From Segatella buccae ATCC 33574 (lineage in GTDB: Bacteria > Bacteroidota > Bacteroidia > Bacteroidales > Bacteroidaceae): DNA of 64,000 bases. The position numbers and the translations under genes are program-made. Positions 46,501-54,669 of this stretch are shown here, in pieces (position 1 is the first letter of the stretch; each line of letters begins with the position of its first letter). The stretch is from NCBI RefSeq assembly GCF_000184945.1, contig NZ_GL586311.1, positions 1,268,428 through 1,332,427 on the forward strand, read 5' to 3'. The notes beneath the pieces were generated by a model. That model searched no databases, was not told the DNA's origin, and saw only the letters and a program-made list of their open reading frames with translations.

Positions 46501-46798
46501 AGCAGGCCGGGTGATGCTCTCCGTGGGTGAAGTGCGGGACATCGCCCGTGTCTACGTGAACGGAACGGATTGCGGAATCGCCTGGACGGCTCCTTACGAG
46601 GTTGACATCACGCGTGCTTTGAAGCGGGGCAAGAATATCGTGCGCATAGAAGTGGTGAACACATGGGCTAATGCACTGCGTGGGGCAGACTGCGGTAAGC
46701 CGCCATTTGAGGGCATTTGGACGAATGCCAAGTATCGTATGAAAGGCGACCGCCTGCTCCCTGCCGGACTCATGGGGCCTGTGGAATTGCGATACTGA
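43502..46798 (+). CDS. GH106-like alpha-L-rhamnosidase family protein
   Basis: The 1098-aa protein shows the GH106 layout: signal peptide, a barrel opening FTFWYWMYGAVSKAGIKADL, then GGCYLMPIRG, a beta insert, RIGHTSTGQMNATAGDGKGL, KYLHVDSWECGAQNWG, ESIAPTFVADGLEHYKYSDL, RLFFHVDAHNPWMNRQPGM and a C-terminal GH2-type sugar-binding domain (GRVMLSVGEVRDIARVYVNG). GH106 enzymes remove alpha-L-rhamnose from pectin side chains. Two repeat-derived segments are embedded: GHITPLSPRRGAGGEA right after the signal peptide, from a hairpin repeat, and GNKITPLTPTTHHLPPNTP before RIGHTSTG, from the same repeat as in the GH78 gene. The start overlaps the upstream stop (ATGA), so the genes are coupled. Confidence 0.85.
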   Translation: MKRLHLIILAALFAFPPSLAAQSFGHITPLSPRRGAGGEAFTFWYWMYGAVSKAGIKADLQGMKDIGLGGCYLMPIRGTSDRPEYGGTANQLSPAFWDMVDYAFQQADSLGLDMGIHICDGFALAGGPWITPEESMQKVVWTDTVVSAAALKGLRLACPEAYQGYYEDIACYAIPLKKQGVGSGAVADAIPIAKETLSGDMTRDDKGAYRATTPGSILFDFGRVQLVRNLEIIPSGNNIQCQRMKVMASNDGVNFYLVKQLQPARQGWQTVGYSFTEAVKPALARYIRLDWTPEGTEPGAEDLDAAKWRPVMKMAGVRFGAVPKIGQWRGKAGFTWLVGPETTAEELPPTDCVSPEDIYRVILNGDKVTSLIPNIAARISHNVSLHGNKITPLTPTTHHLPPNTPLLIRRIGHTSTGQMNATAGDGKGLEVDKFSQAALQKLFDNWYGKFLARPHSSVVKYLHVDSWECGAQNWGAHFAEEFKVRRGYDLLPWLPVMTGMPVASAQRSEQVLRDVRLTVNDLVNEKFFKTLEQLAHSHGKLVSHESIAPTFVADGLEHYKYSDLPMGEFWLRSPTHDKPNDMLDAISGAHIYGKRIVQAEGFTEIRGVWDETPALLKPLLDRHFALGMNRLFFHVDAHNPWMNRQPGMTLDGIGLFFQRDNTWYREAKGLVDYANCCQRQLQRGVPVVDVAVFTGEEMPSRAFTPDRLVPVLPGLFGRERVESEAGRLANVGQPMEESPVGVHHSAGIVDLKDWINPLRGYQYDSMNKDALLHSARVENGRIVMPGGNSYRALVVPGPTKMNPSLDTLSAEVQDKLEALRKAGVAVIEEAWQGADLAPLGIERDVELPVGVAYAHRSVLGEEDIYFLSNQRAEPVSFTAGMRVSGSTGCVLYDAVADSYSPPVGLVEKDGRTEMQISLPAQGSVFVIFSRGDTERDVPLTLPLTGRVKTIAGTWNLEFEKNEAKIRTELPDDWTQYGDDAVKYYSGRAFYTNSFRWPNKSAGRVMLSVGEVRDIARVYVNGTDCGIAWTAPYEVDITRALKRGKNIVRIEVVNTWANALRGADCGKPPFEGIWTNAKYRMKGDRLLPAGLMGPVELRY
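43577..43620 (+). repeat. hairpin repeat at the GH106-like N-terminus
   Basis: The sequence cccctct...agagggg followed by ccgggggtgaggc resembles the right terminal repeat of the GH2 element (actcccctccttcggaggggccggg...). It is read in frame just after the signal peptide cleavage region, where family members usually have a short Pro-rich link. Confidence 0.65.
44660..44725 (+). repeat. in-frame repeat inside the GH106-like gene
   Basis: Partner of 3924-3980: same start (ggc aat), same ttaacacct-ccacccatcacc core, same reading frame, and the same ctcatc end, with an extra taccacctaataccccc block. It encodes a Thr/Pro/His-rich linker. Confidence 0.7.
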
Positions 46799-46848
46799 CA
46801 AGATATTGATAGGCAAGAAAGGAGTAACAATCTTTTAAATACAGACAA

Positions 46849-48273
46849 ATGATGAATGTAAACAGACTTTTTCCGGTCATATTGCTGGCTTTTGCAGGAA
46901 CCGTTGCGCGTGCCGAAGTGAAGCTGCCCAAGATGTTCGGTGACAACATGGTGCTGCAACAGCAAGCCGATTGCAACCTCTGGGGCACGGCCGATGCCGG
47001 AAAATTGGTGAAGGTGCGTACCTCGTGGGACGGACATATATATAAGGTGGAAGCCGACACTCACGGCCACTGGCGGCTGAAAGTGAAGACACCGGCTGCC
47101 GGAGGGCCTTACGAGATGGTGTTCAGTGACGGGAAAGAGACCCGGTTGAAGGATATCCTGATAGGTGAAGTGTGGATTTGCAGCGGACAGTCGAATATGG
47201 AAATGCCCATGAAAGGGTTCAAGGCGCAGCCCGTAGACGGAGCTGTGGAGGAACTGATGAGCGGTGGCGACACCGACTTGCGGCTGTTCACGGTGAAGCG
47301 TGCGGCCCGTTTGATGCCGGCAGAAGATGTAAACGGCAGTTGGGCGGCGGCCGATGCTGCGACAATCAGAGATTTCAGTGCAACGGCCTATTACTTTGGT
47401 AAGGCACTCCGCCGGAGTCTTAAAGTGCCCGTAGGGCTGATTGTGACCGCTTGGGGTGGCAGTGCCTGTGAGGCTTGGATAGCCCCCGGGCAGTTGAAAG
47501 CTTTTCCGTCGGTGATGCTGCCGCAGTCGCAAGGCGATGTAGACAAAACCAAACAACGTTGTGCCACGGCCCTTTACAACGGTATGCTCCGTCCGCTTGT
47601 GGGTTACACCATGCGGGGCGTCCTCTGGTATCAGGGCGAAGACAATGTCAACCGCCACGCCAACTACGCCGACTTGATGAAAGCGATGGTGGAGGGGTGG
47701 CGCGCCGAGTGGCAGGAGGGAGCCTTCCCGTTCTATTATTGTCAGATAGCCCCCTACGACTACAGCCTCATCAACTGGCCCTACAACAGTGCTTTGCTGC
47801 GTGAACAGCAGCAGAAGGCGGAGCGGCTTATCCCCAATGCCCGCATGGCCGTGCTGTTGGACGCAGGACTGGAATATGGCATTCATCCCCGAAAGAAACG
47901 GGAAGCCGGCGAACGGTTGGCTCTTTTGGCCTTGGCCGACACATACGGTGTGAAGGGATTGCCCGACTTTGCCGTCTACAGCGGTGTGGAGTTTAGGGGC
48001 GACACGGCTGTGGTGGCTTTCGAGCGTAGCAAGGAATGGGTGTATTTCAACGGCGGGCCGAGGAGTGACAACTTTGAGGTGGCCGGAGAAGACCGTGTGT
48101 TCCACAAGGCTGATGCATGGACGGATCGCAACCGTGTCTATGTCAGAAGTAAGGAAGTGCAGCATCCCGTAGTTGTGCGTTATGCGTTCAAAAACTGGGT
48201 GATGGGCGATCTCTTTCACGATGGCTTGCCTGTGAGTTCGTTCAGGACGGATGGATGGGAAGTTGACAAGTGA
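46849..48273 (+). CDS. sialate-O-acetylesterase-like SGNH esterase
   Basis: This 474-aa protein has a signal peptide and the SASA/SGNH signature: an N-terminal beta domain (LPKMFGDNMVLQQ), GEVWICSGQSNMEMP (Ser115 nucleophile), VTAWGGSACEAW (oxyanion Gly and Asn-like block), GVLWYQGEDNVNRHANY, and a C-terminal catalytic pair in DAGLEYGIHPRKK (Asp338, His346). Members remove acetyl groups from sugars; in a pectin locus acetylated side-chain sugars are the likely target rather than sialic acid. It lies 50 bp after the GH106-like gene in the same operon. Its stop codon sits inside an 8-bp periodic repeat, the same situation as at the end of the GH2 gene at 17177. Confidence 0.88.
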   Translation: MMNVNRLFPVILLAFAGTVARAEVKLPKMFGDNMVLQQQADCNLWGTADAGKLVKVRTSWDGHIYKVEADTHGHWRLKVKTPAAGGPYEMVFSDGKETRLKDILIGEVWICSGQSNMEMPMKGFKAQPVDGAVEELMSGGDTDLRLFTVKRAARLMPAEDVNGSWAAADAATIRDFSATAYYFGKALRRSLKVPVGLIVTAWGGSACEAWIAPGQLKAFPSVMLPQSQGDVDKTKQRCATALYNGMLRPLVGYTMRGVLWYQGEDNVNRHANYADLMKAMVEGWRAEWQEGAFPFYYCQIAPYDYSLINWPYNSALLREQQQKAERLIPNARMAVLLDAGLEYGIHPRKKREAGERLALLALADTYGVKGLPDFAVYSGVEFRGDTAVVAFERSKEWVYFNGGPRSDNFEVAGEDRVFHKADAWTDRNRVYVRSKEVQHPVVVRYAFKNWVMGDLFHDGLPVSSFRTDGWEVDK

Positions 48274-48447
48274 AGAAGTAGACGAGTAGACAAGTTGTTT
48301 GCCAAGAGGCATAGAGGCCTTTAATGACACGACAAAAAGGTCTTCAGCCTGCCTACTCGTCCACTTCTTCACTCGTCAACTTGCCCCTCCGCCCCTCACC
48401 CCTGCAAGCAACTTGTCCACTCGTCTACTCGTTCACTCGTCAACTTC
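48260..48447. repeat. three 8-bp periodic arrays, two orientations
   Basis: Arrays at 48260-48297 (aagttgac, aagtgaag, aagtagac, gagtagac), 48354-48383 and 48411-48446 (acttgtcc, actcgtct, actcgttc, actcgtca). The first is inverted relative to the other two and pairs with the second over about 33 positions with few mismatches. Together they fill the 181-bp gap before the next ATG. Confidence 0.7.
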
Positions 48448-48454
48448 AAAAAAC

Positions 48455-51076
48455 ATGAGATACAGACTACTTTTTATCTTTTCCCTTTTCTTTGTTTTGT
48501 CGGCCCAAGCTGCTGACGAGACTTCTGTGGCCGGCCTTTTCCCCACCCCTGATCAAGGCCGGCAGGTGTGGAATTTCAATCCCGGATGGCGGTTCCATTT
48601 GGGCGATGTGCCCGGTGCTGAGGCCGTCGGTTTCGACGATTCGGCCTGGGAGGTGGTGAGCACTCCCCACAGCGTGAAGCTCGAACCGGCCGAGGCCAGC
48701 GGCGGGCGCAACCATCAGGGCATTGCCTGGTATCGTAAACGCTTCAAGGCACCGGCCGACCGTTGCGAACTTTACTTTGAGGCCGTCATGGGCAAACAGA
48801 AAGTCTATGTCAACGGTCGTTTGGCCGGAGAACACTTCGGAGGCTACCTGCCTATCGTTGTAGACTTGGGGAAACTGGGTGTGAAGCACGGCGAGGAGTG
48901 TGTGGTGGCCGTGATGGCCGACAACTCCGACGACAAGACCTACCCGCCGGGCAAACCGCAGTATGCACTCGACTTCTGTTATCATGGCGGAATCTACCGC
49001 GATGTGTGGCTGATAGCCAAAAACGACGTGTTCATCACCGACCCGTCGGTGGAAAACCGGCGCGATGCGGGCATCTTCGTACACTATGGCGAGATTTCGG
49101 AGCAGCGTGCCGAGGTGTTTGTAGAAGTGAATGTGCGCAACGGTTCGGCCCGTCCGCGCCGTCTCATGGTGGAGAATGCACTCGTAGATGCTGCCGGGAA
49201 AACCGTAGGCCGTGCTTCCCAAGCGTTGATCTTGTCGCCGGGAACGCAGAGTGTGTCGCAACGGATGGTGGTAAAACGACCCCGTCTGTGGTCGCCCGAG
49301 ACGCCTTGTTTGTACAAGGTGGTGACGAGCGTGAAAGAGGGGCGGCTCACACTCGACGGCGGCACTACCCGCATCGGCATCCGGTCGATTGAGTTTAGAG
49401 GCCGCGAAGGCTTTTGGCTCAATGGCAAACGCTACCGACAGCTGATCGGGGCCAACCGCCACCAAGACTTTGCCTACGTGGGCAATGCCGTACCCAACAG
49501 TCAGCAGTGGCGCGATGTGCTCAGGCTGAAGCGTTGCGGCTTCAACATCATCCGCACGGCCCACTATCCTCAGGATCCGTCGTTTATGGATGCTTGCGAC
49601 GAACTGGGTCTTTTCGTCATTGTGGCCACGCCCGGTTGGCAGTTTTGGAACAAAACCGACAGTGGGTTTGAAGCGCGTGTGTTGCAAAACACGCGTGAGA
49701 TCATTCGCCGCGACCGCAATCATCCCTCGGTGCTGATGTGGGAGCCGATTCTCAACGAGACCCGTTTCCCGCTCGACTTTTCGCTGAAATCGTTGCAGAT
49801 TACCAAGGAAGAATATCCCTATCCCCACCGTCCGGCTGCCGCTGCCGACCTGCACTCGGCCGGTGTGCGCGACAACTACGATGTGGTCTACGGGTGGCCG
49901 GGCGACGACGAGAAAGCCGACAGGCCCCGCCAGTGCATCTTCACCCGCGAGTTTGGCGAATATGTGGACGACTGGTATGCCCACAACAATCTCAACAGAG
50001 CCAGCCGCAGCTGGGGCGAGCGTCCGCAGTTGGTACAGGCCCTCTCGCTGGCAAAAACCACCGAGGAGATGTATCGCACCACCAGACAGTTTATCGGTGG
50101 AGCACAATGGCATCCGTTCGACCATCAGCGTGGCTACCATCCCGACCCCTATTGGGGTGGCGACTTCGACGCTTTCCGCCAGCCGAAATACGCCTACCAC
50201 CTGTTTGCCGCCCAGTGTCCGGTGAAGTCCGGTGACAGGTTGGCGGATGGGAAAGCAGTTCCGGCATCTTCCCTCCCTGCCGATGGTGAGGGGAAAGTCT
50301 TCATCGCCCATGAAATGACTCAGTTCTCAGACAGTGATGTCGTGGTGTTCTCCAACTGCGACTCCGTGCGGTTGAGCGTCTACGATGGCGAGCGGAGCCT
50401 CACGCTGCCCGTGAGACACCACGATGGTTTCAATGCCCCCGTCATATTCAAGGGCGTATGGGATTTCTGGGAAGCCCGCAAGCACAGTTATGTGCAGAAA
50501 AACTGGCAAAAGGTGAATATGGTGGCTGAGGGAATCATCGGCGGAAAGGTGGTGTGTACCGACCGTCGTATGCCTTCCCGTCGAAGCACGAAGTTGCGCC
50601 TGTATGCCGACGAGATGGGCAAACGGTTGGTGGCCGACGGAAGCGATTTCATCGTCGTTGTGGCCGAAGTGACCGATGACAGCGGCAATGTGCGCCGGTT
50701 GGCCAAAGAAAACATTGTGTTCACCGTGTCGGGTGAAGGAACTATCATCGGCGATGCCTCCATCAATGCTAATCCCCGTGTGGTGGAGTGGGGCTCTGCC
50801 CCCATCCTTGTGCGCTCCACACGCAAGGCCGGCAAGATCAAGATACATGCCGAGGTGCAATTTCCCGGTACGCATGCCCCTGCACCGGCCGATTTGGAAA
50901 TAGAGTCTGTGCCCTACACCGGCCGCTTCTGCTTCATTCCGCAGACTTCCGCCGTGATACGTCCGGCTCATTCCGCGGATACCACCGGCCCTCAGCAATC
51001 TCTCACCGACGATGAGAAATCCCGCCTCTTGCGGGAAGTGGAGCAGCAACAGGCCGACTTCGGCATCACGAAATAA
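48455..51076 (+). CDS. GH2 family glycosidase
   Basis: The ATG at 48455 starts a signal peptide (MRYRLLFIFSLFFVLSAQA) and gives 873 aa; upstream sequence in this frame is 8-bp repeat. Domains are a sugar-binding jelly roll (FNPGWRFHLGDVPGAEAVG), an Ig-like domain, a TIM barrel with HPSVLMWEPILNET (Glu435, likely acid/base) and IFTREFGEYVDD (Glu499, likely nucleophile), then C-terminal Ig-like domains. The WEPILNE form in place of WxxGNE marks a subfamily distinct from LacZ. In rhamnogalacturonan-degrading loci such GH2 proteins act on uronic acids or arabinopyranose; the exact sugar is unknown. It ends the glycosidase run before the regulator. Confidence 0.87.
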   Translation: MRYRLLFIFSLFFVLSAQAADETSVAGLFPTPDQGRQVWNFNPGWRFHLGDVPGAEAVGFDDSAWEVVSTPHSVKLEPAEASGGRNHQGIAWYRKRFKAPADRCELYFEAVMGKQKVYVNGRLAGEHFGGYLPIVVDLGKLGVKHGEECVVAVMADNSDDKTYPPGKPQYALDFCYHGGIYRDVWLIAKNDVFITDPSVENRRDAGIFVHYGEISEQRAEVFVEVNVRNGSARPRRLMVENALVDAAGKTVGRASQALILSPGTQSVSQRMVVKRPRLWSPETPCLYKVVTSVKEGRLTLDGGTTRIGIRSIEFRGREGFWLNGKRYRQLIGANRHQDFAYVGNAVPNSQQWRDVLRLKRCGFNIIRTAHYPQDPSFMDACDELGLFVIVATPGWQFWNKTDSGFEARVLQNTREIIRRDRNHPSVLMWEPILNETRFPLDFSLKSLQITKEEYPYPHRPAAAADLHSAGVRDNYDVVYGWPGDDEKADRPRQCIFTREFGEYVDDWYAHNNLNRASRSWGERPQLVQALSLAKTTEEMYRTTRQFIGGAQWHPFDHQRGYHPDPYWGGDFDAFRQPKYAYHLFAAQCPVKSGDRLADGKAVPASSLPADGEGKVFIAHEMTQFSDSDVVVFSNCDSVRLSVYDGERSLTLPVRHHDGFNAPVIFKGVWDFWEARKHSYVQKNWQKVNMVAEGIIGGKVVCTDRRMPSRRSTKLRLYADEMGKRLVADGSDFIVVVAEVTDDSGNVRRLAKENIVFTVSGEGTIIGDASINANPRVVEWGSAPILVRSTRKAGKIKIHAEVQFPGTHAPAPADLEIESVPYTGRFCFIPQTSAVIRPAHSADTTGPQQSLTDDEKSRLLREVEQQQADFGITK

Positions 51077-51107
51077 AATGTGCGCCGTTGTATACTCCGC
51101 GACCTAT

Positions 51108-51153
51108 GTCCCGCGAGGCACTCCCCGTCTCTTGAGAGGCGGGAGAGGCCTCT
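51108..51153 (+). repeat. solo half of the palindromic element
   Basis: The 19 bp gtcccgcgaggcactcccc at 51108-51126 are identical to 15969-15987, just outside and inside the right terminal repeat of the GH2 element. The hairpin that follows differs (tctcttgaga core). Confidence 0.65.
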
Positions 51154-51412
51154 CTATAGCACGAACTATTAAACTTTTAGAAAAAGCATTACACGGATTT
51201 TCCCCAAGTTCATCTGCCCGCCCGATTCCATTCGCCTTATTCTCCCCATTTGGCCTATCCAATTTTTCACTAAGCCCAAACGACTTTGTGAAAAGGCCGT
51301 AGTCAGAAGCTGAAAGAGGCCGAATGAGGATGCGAAAGTGGCCCTTTTGCAAGCCCATTTTAGGATGGAAAAGCCCCCTTTAGGGGGTTGGGGAGCTCTT
51401 GGTGGATGGAAA
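51154..51412. other. intergenic spacer, no gene seen
   Basis: No supported gene. There is a fragment (about 51285-51360) resembling parts of the 440-bp intergenic repeat (aggccgtagt...gaaagaggccg), and a small hairpin ccccctttaggggg at 51374-51387. Confidence 0.4.
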
Positions 51413-51484
51413 ATAAAAAAAGAGGAACACCGGTGTGCTCCTCTTGCCGGTGCAAAGATACAAAACAATCGGGGCGAAAGCAAA
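51413..51484 (-). ncRNA. promoter plus immediate terminator hairpin (putative tiny transcript or leader), copy 1
   Basis: On the minus strand TTTG (51484-51481), 20 bp, TATCTTTG (51460-51453), then a 10-bp hairpin with 4-nt loop (51444-51421) and a run of T (51420-51415). The expected RNA is only about 30 nt. A second copy at 63938 keeps the promoter boxes and hairpin while the spacer has drifted. Confidence 0.5.
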
Positions 51485-51550
51485 TGCGATGCGAATAGTC
51501 TTGACATATAGCTTGGCTCGGATAGCGGTGGTAATATGTGGAGGGGGAAT

Positions 51551-51581
51551 TTTGTTTTTCCCGCAAATTCCACTACCTTTG
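51551..51581 (+). promoter_or_regulatory. promoter of the AraC-type membrane regulator
   Basis: TTTG (51551-51554), 19 bp, TACCTTTG (51574-51581). The ATG at 51612 follows after about 30 bases, which supports that start over the longer frame. Confidence 0.75.
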
Positions 51582-51611
51582 CATCATACTCACATTATTT
51601 GGCTCAATATC

Positions 51612-54536
51612 ATGAGACGATGGATGGTCACTTTGTTGTGTTTGTGTTGCTGCGGATGGCTCTGTGCGCAGTCGGAGGCGCGTGCCGACATGCTTGTGAC
51701 CCACTACACCGAACACGACGGGCTGGCCAACAACGGCGTGCACTGCGCGCTGAAGTCACACGACGGGTTTGTGTGGTTTGGCACTTGGTATGGCCTTTCA
51801 CGCTTCGACGGGCGGCGCTTCCAGAACTATTCCACGGCATTTGCCGAAGGTTCCGACCAGCCCCCGCGCAAGGTGGAACGGCTGGTGGAAGACGGGCAGG
51901 GCAACCTGTGGATCAAGACAACCGACTGGAAGGTGTCGGTGCTCTTCAAGCGCACGGAGCGTTTCGAGATGGTGCATGACGAGTTGAAGCCCTACACCCG
52001 CAATCTGCAAGTCATCAAGATGCAGGGCGACGGGCGGGGAGGGGTGTTGCTGCTCACCAAAGACAAGAATCTGCTTCTCGCCACGACTACCCGCGACGGG
52101 CGCATCCTCGTAAGGTTGGTGGCCTCGTCAAAGGGACTCCTCAACCCATCCGACTTCCGGCTGAAAGCCCCCGTGGTGGACATCCGAGGCGGCTATGCCG
52201 CTTGGGTGGGCACCGACTACAAGATATTTGCCGAACCGCTGCCTAAACATTACCGTCCCGAAAGCTACAACCGCGACCATTGGCGCACTTGTTTTGCCCG
52301 TAAGGCTGCCGCTGCCGACACCTATCGCGACCGGCGGGGCAACACATGGCGGCTTGATGACACCGGTCGCTCGCTCACCGTGAGCAATGTCTCCACGGGA
52401 TTTTCGCGCCGTTATGCCTTCACCCTCTTGGGCGACATCACCCAACCGCGCTTCTGTGATGCCGGCGAGCATGGTGTGTTCTATCTCACGGCAGCGGGAG
52501 AGGCCTTGCACATCGATGCCCGGACGATGGAGGCGGAGAGAATCTCGACCATGAGAGAGGTGGCCGACAACCGGGCCGACAGCCGCTATTTTGACATGGA
52601 ACTCGACCGCGACGGGGTGCTTTGGCTCACAACCACCAACAATGGCGTGTTCCGCTTCATCTTTCCTCCCCGCCAGTTCAGACTCATCCCTCTGCCCATG
52701 AGTGCCAACGATGGGGTGCGCTCGCTCCGGCAACTGCCTTCGGGAGATGTGTGGGTGGGCACGCGTGGCAAAAATCTCTATGTGCTCGATGCCGCAGGGC
52801 GCGTGAAGGCAAACCTCTCTTATGCGGTCTACGGCATAGGCAGCGTATACTACATCATGCCCGACGACCACGGACGCTTGTGGCTCTCGACCAAAGGCGA
52901 CGGACTGGTGGAGGCTGTGCCCGATGCGGGGCAGCCATCGGGCTACCGTTTCGTACACTATCGCCACGCCCCTGCCAACCCGGCAAGCATCAGCGGCGAC
53001 AACGTGTACATTACTTATAAAGACAGGCTCGGTCACATCTGGGTGGGCACGCTCGATGGTGGACTCAATCTTATCAGCAAACGTGCAGGTCGGGTGGAGT
53101 TTCTGAACAAGTACAACGGCATGGCAGGCTATCCCGGCTACGGACTCTACATGGAGGTGCGCAACATGACGGAAGACCGCAACGGGCGTTTGTGGATAGG
53201 TACGATAGACGGATTGATGTCGCTCGACACGCGTTTCAGGCGTGCAGCCGACATCCGGTTTGACACCTATCGGCGCACTGAGCTTAACACATTGGCCAAC
53301 AGTGACATCTACGCCCTCTACAAAGACAGCAGGCAGCAGATATGGGTGTGTACCTTTGGTGGCGGACTGAGCCGCATCAGCGGTTACGACCCGGTCAACC
53401 GTCTACCTCTTTTCCGGACCGTTGGGCGGCGCGAGGGCCTGCAAAATGATGTCATCGTGTCTATCGTGGAAGACCGTGCAGGCCGGCTGTGGCTGGGCAG
53501 CACCGACGGACTTTCATGCTTCGACCGGCAGGCGGGGCGCATCCGCAACTTCGACCGCACCGACGGATTCCCCCGGGTGGAGATGGAAGAGACGGCCTCG
53601 CTGCTGAACCGCACGGGCGAGGTGTGGATGGGCTGCAAGGAGGGCATATTGGCTTTCCGTCCCGAGAGCCTCAAGAGCGATGAAGGCCGCTGCCCTGTCT
53701 ACATCGTGGGGTGCGAGGTGAACAACATGGAACTGCACGCCCTGCCCGGCAGGGGAGGGGCAGTGGGGGCCCTGCCCTATGTCTCCGAGCTGGAGTTGCA
53801 CCACAACCAAAACATGTTCACCCTTGAGTTTGCCGCCCTCAACTACAAGAGTCAGGAGCATCTTAACTACCGCTACCGGCTCGAAGGCTTCGACAAGGCA
53901 TGGCACTACAGCGGCCGCAACCGCATAGCTTCCTACACCAATGTGCCTCCGGGCAACTACCGTTTTGTGGTGGAGGTGGTGGATGCCGCGCGTGGCGGGC
54001 ACACTTCCGGTCGTTCGCTGCGCATTGTGATCAGACCGCCGTGGTGGGCCACGTGGTGGGCCTACACCCTTTACGCCCTCTTGGGCGGCGTGTTGCTCTG
54101 GTTGGCCGTGCGCTACGCCCGCTATCAAATCAGGCTTCGCAACGATGTCTATGTGCAGTCGAAACTTTCGGAGTTCAAGCGCAAGTTCTATCTTGAGCAG
54201 CAAGATGCGCGATTTGTGGAACAGGTGAAGACCATTGTCGGGGGCAATCTGGACAATCCCGACTTCGACATAGCGGCCATAGCCAAGGAGTTGGGCATGA
54301 GCCGCAGTGCTTTCTTCAAGCGCGTGAAGGCCGCTACGGGCATGTCTCCGCTCGACTTCGTGCGCGACTACAAGCTCACCCATGCTGTGGAACTGCTCAA
54401 GAGTTCAGACCGGAGTATCACCGATGTGGCATACTGTTGTGGATTCAGCGACGTGGGCTATTTCGGAAAGTGTTTCCGCAAGAAATATGGCATGAGTCCG
54501 CGGGCCTTTGCAGTCAAGAGCAGGGGCGCAACATAG
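51612..54536 (+). CDS. membrane-bound AraC-family regulator with two-component-type propeller sensor, lacking kinase domains
   Basis: The start at 51612 follows a good promoter and begins a signal sequence (MRRWMVTLLCLCCCGWLCAQ); 974 aa. Residues about 25-725 are two-component-regulator propeller repeats (GLANNGVHCALKSHDGFVWFGTWYGLSRFDG and many like it, shown in part by WIGTIDGLMSLD). Residues about 730-808 are the Y_Y_Y domain (YRYRLEGFDKAWHYSG), and 810-838 a membrane helix. After only about 45 residues comes an AraC HTH pair (FDIAAIAKELGMSRSAFFKR, ITDVAYCCGFSDVGYFGKCF). Histidine kinase, ATPase and receiver domains of hybrid regulators (normally about 1300-1450 aa) are absent. It probably binds a periplasmic oligosaccharide and activates the locus directly from the membrane. 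Confidence 0.88.
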   Translation: MRRWMVTLLCLCCCGWLCAQSEARADMLVTHYTEHDGLANNGVHCALKSHDGFVWFGTWYGLSRFDGRRFQNYSTAFAEGSDQPPRKVERLVEDGQGNLWIKTTDWKVSVLFKRTERFEMVHDELKPYTRNLQVIKMQGDGRGGVLLLTKDKNLLLATTTRDGRILVRLVASSKGLLNPSDFRLKAPVVDIRGGYAAWVGTDYKIFAEPLPKHYRPESYNRDHWRTCFARKAAAADTYRDRRGNTWRLDDTGRSLTVSNVSTGFSRRYAFTLLGDITQPRFCDAGEHGVFYLTAAGEALHIDARTMEAERISTMREVADNRADSRYFDMELDRDGVLWLTTTNNGVFRFIFPPRQFRLIPLPMSANDGVRSLRQLPSGDVWVGTRGKNLYVLDAAGRVKANLSYAVYGIGSVYYIMPDDHGRLWLSTKGDGLVEAVPDAGQPSGYRFVHYRHAPANPASISGDNVYITYKDRLGHIWVGTLDGGLNLISKRAGRVEFLNKYNGMAGYPGYGLYMEVRNMTEDRNGRLWIGTIDGLMSLDTRFRRAADIRFDTYRRTELNTLANSDIYALYKDSRQQIWVCTFGGGLSRISGYDPVNRLPLFRTVGRREGLQNDVIVSIVEDRAGRLWLGSTDGLSCFDRQAGRIRNFDRTDGFPRVEMEETASLLNRTGEVWMGCKEGILAFRPESLKSDEGRCPVYIVGCEVNNMELHALPGRGGAVGALPYVSELELHHNQNMFTLEFAALNYKSQEHLNYRYRLEGFDKAWHYSGRNRIASYTNVPPGNYRFVVEVVDAARGGHTSGRSLRIVIRPPWWATWWAYTLYALLGGVLLWLAVRYARYQIRLRNDVYVQSKLSEFKRKFYLEQQDARFVEQVKTIVGGNLDNPDFDIAAIAKELGMSRSAFFKRVKAATGMSPLDFVRDYKLTHAVELLKSSDRSITDVAYCCGFSDVGYFGKCFRKKYGMSPRAFAVKSRGAT

Positions 54537-54669
54537 GGCGGAGAGGAAGAACACATTACGTTTTTTAAGATACGCAAATATTTTTTCGATTTGCCGTTAC
54601 AAAACCGGCAGACAATCGTCTTTATGGGGAAAGCAAGTCTCGTTTACCTATTGGAATAAACCTAAATTG

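Noticed and set aside
46594..48372. 592-aa minus-strand open frame
   Set aside because: Antisense to the GH106-like end and the esterase gene, which both have catalytic motifs; no recognisable domain.
48467..50311. 614-aa minus-strand open frame
   Set aside because: Antisense to the GH2 gene at 48455; composition and lack of motifs mark it as a shadow.
51169..51573. 134-aa minus-strand open frame upstream of the regulator
   Set aside because: It crosses the promoter-hairpin unit and repeats, and its composition (Pro, Arg, Ser, Phe) is not protein-like.
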